Positions 58,787-64,000 of a DNA stretch of 64,000 nucleotides are shown piece by piece (within the stretch, counting starts at the first letter, position 1; the number at the start of each line of letters is the position of its first letter). Made by a program: the position numbers and the translations under genes. The stretch comes from Endotrypanum monterogeii (Eukaryota > Euglenozoa > Kinetoplastea > Trypanosomatida > Trypanosomatidae), in NCBI GenBank assembly GCA_000333855.2, contig CM007336.1, forward strand, positions 425,388-489,387. The letters are read 5' to 3'. A model generated the notes under the pieces. That model saw only the letters and a list, made by a program, of their open reading frames with translations, did no database searches and was not told the DNA's origin.

Positions 58787-61700
58787 CTACTTCTCGGTGA
58801 TAATCAGGAACAGACTCCATTCCCGGTGCTTGTTGTTAGGTACGGATGTCACGCCCACAGACACGTTGACATGTGAGGTGCGCAACATGTTCTCCAGCCA
58901 TCCAAAGTCTGCGAAAGCGTGCCACGCTTTTTTGGCGTAGCTCAGGCTTGCTTTCCCAGCCGGGAGTGCCATGCGAGACAGTTCCTGCCCTACAGGGAGT
59001 GTTGACAACGTCGCTGGCGTTGCGGGTGTATTATTGAGGGAAAGACGCACAGGTTGGCGCTGCAGGGCAGGTAAGCTATCACTAGCTCGAGGACTGCTGA
59101 TGGAGCGAGCATCGCTGCCTGCAGAGGACACAGAGTCTAATGCGTTCATGACCGCACCTTTCGTACTCGACAAGACTGAGGTAATGGTTGATCCGGCCTG
59201 CTGCAAACAGTGCCACGTGACGGGAAGAAGTCCGACGAGATCTTCTCGATTGCTGTCCAGCGTGCCAAGAGCAGCGCCACCACTATCAGGAGGGGGTCTA
59301 TACGTGCTGGGCACGGCAGCGGCTGAGTTGGCCTTTCCGCAGTCCGCCACGTGCGCCTGAGGTTCCGTGGGCTCTGAGCTGTGGCGCCGCGAACGCCAAT
59401 CCGACAGCCGTGATATAACAGGTCCGTATAGCGTTGGTGCCAAATCAGCGATCTCGACACCAAGCGTCGTGCCGTTGGCTGACGTAGCCAATCGAACCGC
59501 AACATTATGCACCTGCGGCAGTGGCCTCCAGCACACGCCCGCGTCCAAGGCAGTCTGATGAAGCGTGACAAGATTCACGCGGAGCCGCACACTGAAGTCA
59601 AGGAAGCCGAATGTGGAGCTGACCGCGCAGCTCATCCGCCGCAGCACGTCGATGTGGCCAGAGAAGTGCAAACTACGTCCTACTCGTGCACCCCACCCCC
59701 AATACACATTTACACCACGCGGCTTACGGTACCGGAACGACATCCCGACACCCATTTTGATGTGGCGGGGCTTCCACCACGGGGTACTGGAGCACGAAGC
59801 TTCGTTGGACACCTCCGAGGCAGCGCGGTTCCAAAGCCACTCATCCGTCGTCTCTAGAACACACCGCTGGAACCAGTAGAGCCACTCAGGCAGAGACGCC
59901 GCATTCTCCTTGTGCACCGAGGTGGTGCCTGATGGCGTCGCAACGTTAGGCTGCGCTGTCCAGAGCGCAGTGCTGTTCGATTCAGCCCAATCGACTGTTG
60001 GGTTGTTGCTTCCGGGAGGACTGCGGTGCTGGCGCCCAGAGAGAGAGGCCAACGACGCGGTTGCCTGCTGCGCAGGAGCCGTCGCCTGAGGTGAGGATAG
60101 AGTTCGCCCTAAGTTAGTGCTCCCCAATGCTTCAGCCGTGGAGCTTGCGACCGAGTTGCGCATCGTTGGCTGCACGCCGTCTCCGAGGGCCCCAGGAGGC
60201 GGGGTCACTGTATCTTGTGAATCGCACCAAGTACCGGTGGTCGCCGAGGCGGCGGTCGTGGTGCCGAGGAAGTGCCCCACCTTTCCTTGATCGTGAGAGG
60301 TCATCGCCCGGTCGTGGGCAGGGCCCATCTCGATCGCGTTTCCTGAGCCACCCGTGCCGGCAGCGTGAAGGGCGCGTAACTCCTCTGCGGTCCGTGTGCG
60401 CCGTCCTAGCATCACCACGAACCCGTGCATGTAGACAACGGGGTCGTCGATGACAATGGAGCACTCCGTCATTACAGTCCGTGTCACGTACTCACACACC
60501 GGCAAGAGCGCATCACCGGAGGGAAGTGGTGTGAGACGCACGTTCAGCACACCTGTCCAGCGCCGCGCTCCCCAGTACCAAAAAATCTGAAGCGCGTTGT
60601 ACATCTTTAGCTGACCAAGGCGCTGGGAGGCGACTGCGACTCCTCCATCCCAGGGGTTCAAGACAGATAGTCGATGCGACACGGTGCTCTCCCGTCCCTT
60701 GAGGTCTGCAGCGTCGTCCACCACGGAGATATCCAAAGCACCACTGGGCCCCTGGTCTGGGGGAGCGCAATTCGTGTCCAAGTTCGTCGTCAGGCCAGAC
60801 TGCGGTGCCGGAACGCCTGCCGTCGCAGCATCTGGCAAGGTTCCCTGTGCGCCTGCGGGGGTCCGAGCTCCGCCGTTGTGTCCACCCCTCGACGGCTCTT
60901 GATGTCGCGGTGAGGCAGATTGCCTTTGTCGATAAAATGTGTGAACCTGATTATATCCAGCACCAGTGAAAAGACCCACCAAAACACCAAAGGAGTTCTT
61001 GTGGTACACTGAGTCAAAACCATACATGATGCCGGCTGTGCCGCACCGCCACACGCCCTTCGTCAGCAGCGGCGGTGACACCGATGGGGCAGACGACTCG
61101 TGCGTCCGCTGTGGGCTATCAGCCACCGTTGTCGATGTCGCAGCAACCACACGTTGCGCGTTGCTGCTGCTGCTGCTGCCGCCGCCAGCGACAAGCGTTG
61201 TTTGTGGAGTTGCCACCACACTCGCTGTCTCAGTCGATGGGTCTTGCGTGTGCAGAAGTGTCGACGATACCGCTGCCGCAGCTCCAGTGACCTTCTCTCC
61301 ACTCGGTTCACCCCCGGTGACTCCCCACGTATCGGATAGTTTTCGCTGCGGCTGTTGCAGCAGATCCTCTGCCTGGGGGGCGTGGTGCTCCATCTGGCCA
61401 CTGCCGCCACTGTGGTTTCCAGCCGCAGGTGCCGCACTGCCGCCTTGTCCGTGTGTGTGATAGGGTGAAGCCGTGGTGTGGCTCGGCACATCCGATGCAC
61501 CCGAGGTCTCGTTGACTAAGAGCGACTCCCTAGGGGCGGCAACAGCGGCTGCGACTGTGGAAATCGAAGGTCGTCCTCGTCGTCCATGGGCGTGATGCCG
61601 CTTCTCCTGCTGGACATACATCGCCTCCACGGAGGCGGTGTTTGGGGTGGCATCTTTGACAAGCGTGAACGCCTTAGCGCTTTGATCCGTCTGAAGCACA

Positions 61701-61801
61701 GACCGAACAACCGCCCTGACCGGTGCCCAATCGATTATGCGCAACGAGGCTGAGGAGAGCTGGTAATCAAAGGTTCGATGCAGATTTGTGTCATAAGACA
61801 T
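58787..61801 (-). CDS. Unrecognised protein with beta-barrel-like segments
   Basis: 1004 residues; no family recognised. The frame opens at a GTG at 61828; the first ATG is 61801 (MSYDTNLHRTFDYQL). A strong acceptor at 61852-61851 gives a 49-nt 5' UTR. Folded parts are spread between Ala/Ser/Thr/Gln-rich linkers: about 1-70; about 262-300 (YGFDSVYHKNSFGVLVGLF); 400-480 (MYNALQIFWYWGARRWTGVL); and 670-800. The last contains consecutive alternating hydrophobic/polar strands (KMGVGMSFRYRKPRGVNVYW, then HFSGHIDVLRRM and SVRLRVNLVTLHQ). The C-terminus is another such strand pair (VNVSVGVTSVP, REWSLFLIITEK). This pattern resembles a mitochondrial outer-membrane beta-barrel or a large beta-sheet domain. 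There is no cleavable presequence, as expected for a barrel, but the assignment is only a hypothesis. Confidence 0.75.
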   Translation of the reverse strand: MSYDTNLHRTFDYQLSSASLRIIDWAPVRAVVRSVLQTDQSAKAFTLVKDATPNTASVEAMYVQQEKRHHAHGRRGRPSISTVAAAVAAPRESLLVNETSGASDVPSHTTASPYHTHGQGGSAAPAAGNHSGGSGQMEHHAPQAEDLLQQPQRKLSDTWGVTGGEPSGEKVTGAAAAVSSTLLHTQDPSTETASVVATPQTTLVAGGGSSSSSNAQRVVAATSTTVADSPQRTHESSAPSVSPPLLTKGVWRCGTAGIMYGFDSVYHKNSFGVLVGLFTGAGYNQVHTFYRQRQSASPRHQEPSRGGHNGGARTPAGAQGTLPDAATAGVPAPQSGLTTNLDTNCAPPDQGPSGALDISVVDDAADLKGRESTVSHRLSVLNPWDGGVAVASQRLGQLKMYNALQIFWYWGARRWTGVLNVRLTPLPSGDALLPVCEYVTRTVMTECSIVIDDPVVYMHGFVVMLGRRTRTAEELRALHAAGTGGSGNAIEMGPAHDRAMTSHDQGKVGHFLGTTTAASATTGTWCDSQDTVTPPPGALGDGVQPTMRNSVASSTAEALGSTNLGRTLSSPQATAPAQQATASLASLSGRQHRSPPGSNNPTVDWAESNSTALWTAQPNVATPSGTTSVHKENAASLPEWLYWFQRCVLETTDEWLWNRAASEVSNEASCSSTPWWKPRHIKMGVGMSFRYRKPRGVNVYWGWGARVGRSLHFSGHIDVLRRMSCAVSSTFGFLDFSVRLRVNLVTLHQTALDAGVCWRPLPQVHNVAVRLATSANGTTLGVEIADLAPTLYGPVISRLSDWRSRRHSSEPTEPQAHVADCGKANSAAAVPSTYRPPPDSGGAALGTLDSNREDLVGLLPVTWHCLQQAGSTITSVLSSTKGAVMNALDSVSSAGSDARSISSPRASDSLPALQRQPVRLSLNNTPATPATLSTLPVGQELSRMALPAGKASLSYAKKAWHAFADFGWLENMLRTSHVNVSVGVTSVPNNKHREWSLFLIITEK

Positions 61802-61850
61802 CTTTATCACCAGCGCCCGGCTACGCACCCGCGTGTGTATCTTCCTCCCC

Positions 61851-61882
61851 CTGTGATGGAGCCCACAAAAAGGGGGGGGGTT
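61851..61882 (-). promoter_or_regulatory. Predicted trans-splice acceptor of the beta-rich protein
   Basis: Sense strand AACCCCCCCCTTTTTGTGGG leads to CTCCATCACAG (AG at 61852-61851), leaving a 49-nt 5' UTR before the ATG at 61801. Confidence 0.55.
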
Positions 61883-63660
61883 GTTGGACTACGTGCCAAT
61901 CTCGTTTTTTTTAAATTACCTTTTTTTTCTCTTCACGTTTCACCAAATATTCACATGAGGGCTAACCTCGTCAGCTGTCCTCGATTACCGCTCCCGAGAG
62001 AGAGAGAGAGGAAAGCAACGGAGATGAGGGAGGGGGAGGTGAAGAGGGGTGGTGGGAGGAGGATATGGGTGCGTGCGCGCGTGTAAAGGAAGGGGCTGAT
62101 GAGAACGAGAGAAGAAATTGACGAGATAGGGAGTTGAAAGACGCGCTGGTGTGTGTGTGTGTGTATGTATGTGTGTATGCCCGGAGTGTGTGAGTAGCCA
62201 AAAAGGGGATGTAACCTCGAGGGGGCAGATCCACATGAAAAAAAAAAAGGCGCAGTCCGTCAAGAGAATAAGGCCAAAACCTGCACAGAATTCAAAGATG
62301 CGCCTTGCATGTGCAGATCCCCCTTGGCGGTCCCGCTGATGAGCCACCTATTAGGCATCAGAACGAATAGATGTAAGGGGATGGTTGGTGAGGAGAGCAG
62401 AGGGAGATAGGAAGAGGGGAGGTGTACACACAATAAACACGTCAAACAAACAAAAAAGGAGGGGGAGAAGAGGGCAAGGCATTTTCTTTGCGGCGACACT
62501 TCGGCGGCATGCCTAGACCGTTACCTGGCAATTCCTTTATGTTTCCCCCATCTCTCCCTCCCTTCGTATTGTCCTTGTTCTCCTCCAAACATGACTGGTT
62601 TTGAAAAAAAAAACTTTCAGCTTTTCAAACCATGAGGGGGAAGACATTCAGGAAACGCCAATACATGTTCACTCTGCGCTTCGGCTTCGTGGGTTGACAT
62701 GCGTTTCGAGCAACCGGTGGAGTCTGTGGCGAGTGGTGGCGGCGGTTGGTTCACCATGAACGGGTCTCCTTCTCTCCGTCCCACTCTTTCCCACTTCATC
62801 TCTACACAAGAGGCCTTCATGATCGATATGTAAATAAATAAATAAATATATATATATATATATATACCTTTGTATTACTAATTTCTCTACACTCTGTTTA
62901 GCTCTTCAAAACAAACCAGCCAGAAAAAAAAAAAACTATGTGAGGATGCTACACGTCTTTTTCTTTCTTTCTCCCTTTCAAAGGTGAATTTACTTGATCT
63001 GTGTCTGTTTATGTGTAGTTGTCTGTATGTTGCCCACCAACACTAACCCCCCCCCTTTTCCCCGGCTTCTTCATTCCACACCTTCCCTGGATGGATTTCA
63101 CAGCGCGCTTGCCTTACCGTCTTCTTCGTTGTTTTTTTTTTGTCCAGTCGTCGGCCGCTCTACGTACCCATACGATGACCCCAGCGCGGATCAGCACACA
63201 TAGAGAGAGATAAAGAGAGAGACGAGAGGGTGTGTATGTGTGAAGCGACAGGGGCTTTCTGAAGCAGTTGGGGAGAGAGGCAAATGGGCATCGATGCACA
63301 GGGGTAAACACCTGGCACACGACATACAGCAGACACATACGCCACAGATACGTAGCGAAGGAGAACGTCAGATGGAAGAGAACAGGGGAAAAAAGAGAAG
63401 CTTTTCAAAGACAAACGACAAAAAAAAAATGAGTAATCACGGAGAGTGTGTGTGCGTGTATGGGAGGAGGGCTAATATTTAAGGCGACAACGTAAGAGTG
63501 TAAGCGTGGGGATGTCAAGGGCTTCCCCTCCCCTCCCCTTCCCTCCCTTCCCCTTTCTCCTCACTTCTTCCGTTCTCTCATAGCACAAGTAAACAAAGGG
63601 GGGAAGAGGAAGAGGGCTGGGCTAGCCATGACCGAACAATAAGAAAGAATACATACACAC

Positions 63661-63702
63661 ATATATATGTATATATATATATATATATATATACATATAT
63701 AT
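63661..63702. repeat. Perfect 42-bp palindromic (TA)n tract
   Basis: An AT run interrupted by one G (63669) and one C (63694) placed symmetrically about the centre at 63681.5, so that the whole 42 bases are self-complementary. Confidence 0.9.
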
Positions 63703-64000
63703 ACAAGAGCGAGAGCACAGTAACATACACACAGCCAGAAGATTATGGTCACCTGTTGTCCATCATTCTCTCTCCTAGTTTCTCCCATACATACACCGCT
63801 AAGCGAGGAGACCAGAGAAGAAAGGGGAGACACTGTGTGTGTGTGTGTACGCCAACCGACACAGAGAGTGAAAAAAAAAAAAGGGGTGAAAAGGAGATAA
63901 AAGGATCCTCAAAGGGCTTTCATTCCACACATGTACACACACATACACACACACAGACAGAGACAGAAGGGGTGAGACCGACTCTGCCTCTATATAGAGG

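Larger units (their letters stand above)
61802..64000. other. 2.2 kb gene-free stretch at the right end
   Basis: Longest gap in the window. It has a T9 run at 61921-61929, an (AG)n run near 61994-62009, a GT run at about 62148-62165, A-runs at 62237-62248 and 62605-62613, (TAAA)n fused to (TA)n at 62830-62866, a palindromic (TA)n at 63661-63702 and a (GT)n run at 63833-63848. One 67-codon frame (62617-62820) has ordinary composition but no other support. The next gene of the unit presumably ends beyond 64000. Confidence 0.5.

Noticed and set aside
61802..61828. Nine-codon extension of the beta-rich protein
   Set aside because: It begins with GTG; the ATG at 61801 follows a good acceptor.
62617..62820. 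Minus-strand 67-codon frame with ordinary amino-acid composition
   Set aside because: It starts with ATG and avoids repeats, so it was considered as a small gene, but there is no domain, no strong acceptor in front and no way to test conservation here.
1..64000. Search by eye for tRNA, rRNA, snoRNA clusters, CRISPR arrays and transposable elements
   Set aside because: No cloverleaf-like sequence, direct-repeat array, reverse transcriptase or transposase motif was seen; short RNA genes could still be missed without a covariance search.

Overview
The window reads as nuclear DNA of a trypanosomatid protist, most likely Leishmania or a close Leishmaniinae relative; I do not name a species. All 14 convincing protein genes lie on the minus strand with no antisense gene. 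None shows an intron, and several proteins are very large with long low-complexity insertions. Gene junctions are packed with (TA)n, (CA)n and homopolymer tracts. In front of most ATGs the sense strand has a long pyrimidine tract followed by the first AG after an AG-free stretch, the signature of spliced-leader trans-splicing acceptors. This fits one polycistronic unit transcribed from position 64000 towards 1. No tRNA, rRNA, CRISPR array, insertion sequence or intact retroelement was recognised.

Layout from right to left, in the direction of transcription: a 2.2 kb gene-free stretch (61802-64000); an unrecognised protein rich in beta-like segments (58787-61801); a diacylglycerol/sphingoid-lipid kinase-fold enzyme (55475-57658); a 101-residue single-pass membrane protein (54221-54526); a 2193-residue protein starting MGC (46275-52856); a 1766-residue coiled-coil protein (40362-45662); a small Sm-fold protein (38485-38934); a second giant MGC protein that is a distant paralogue of the first (30833-36769); a 1834-residue protein with a mitochondrial-type N-terminus (24216-29720); a 2012-residue cullin (16898-22936); a predicted mitochondrial protein with four dsRBD-like repeats (12214-15948); a divergent cyclophilin (10347-11411); an OSCA/CSC1/TMEM63-type channel (4795-8718); the delta subunit of coatomer (1799-3406); and ribosomal protein eL39 (390-545).

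The genes do not form a functional operon. As is normal for trypanosomatid units, they mix translation (eL39), vesicle traffic (delta-COP), splicing (Sm-like), ubiquitin ligation (cullin), lipid phosphorylation and membrane mechanics. The most unusual content is the pair of giant, potentially dual-acylated MGC paralogues with a MACPF-like core, the oversized cullin, the four-repeat dsRBD-like protein, and nucleic-acid structure at gene junctions: a five-tract G-quadruplex motif, a perfect 48-bp palindrome, and (TA)n at nearly every junction. Several long open frames begin with GTG or lie upstream of a predicted splice acceptor. For those I chose the first ATG consistent with trans-splicing and explain it in each entry.
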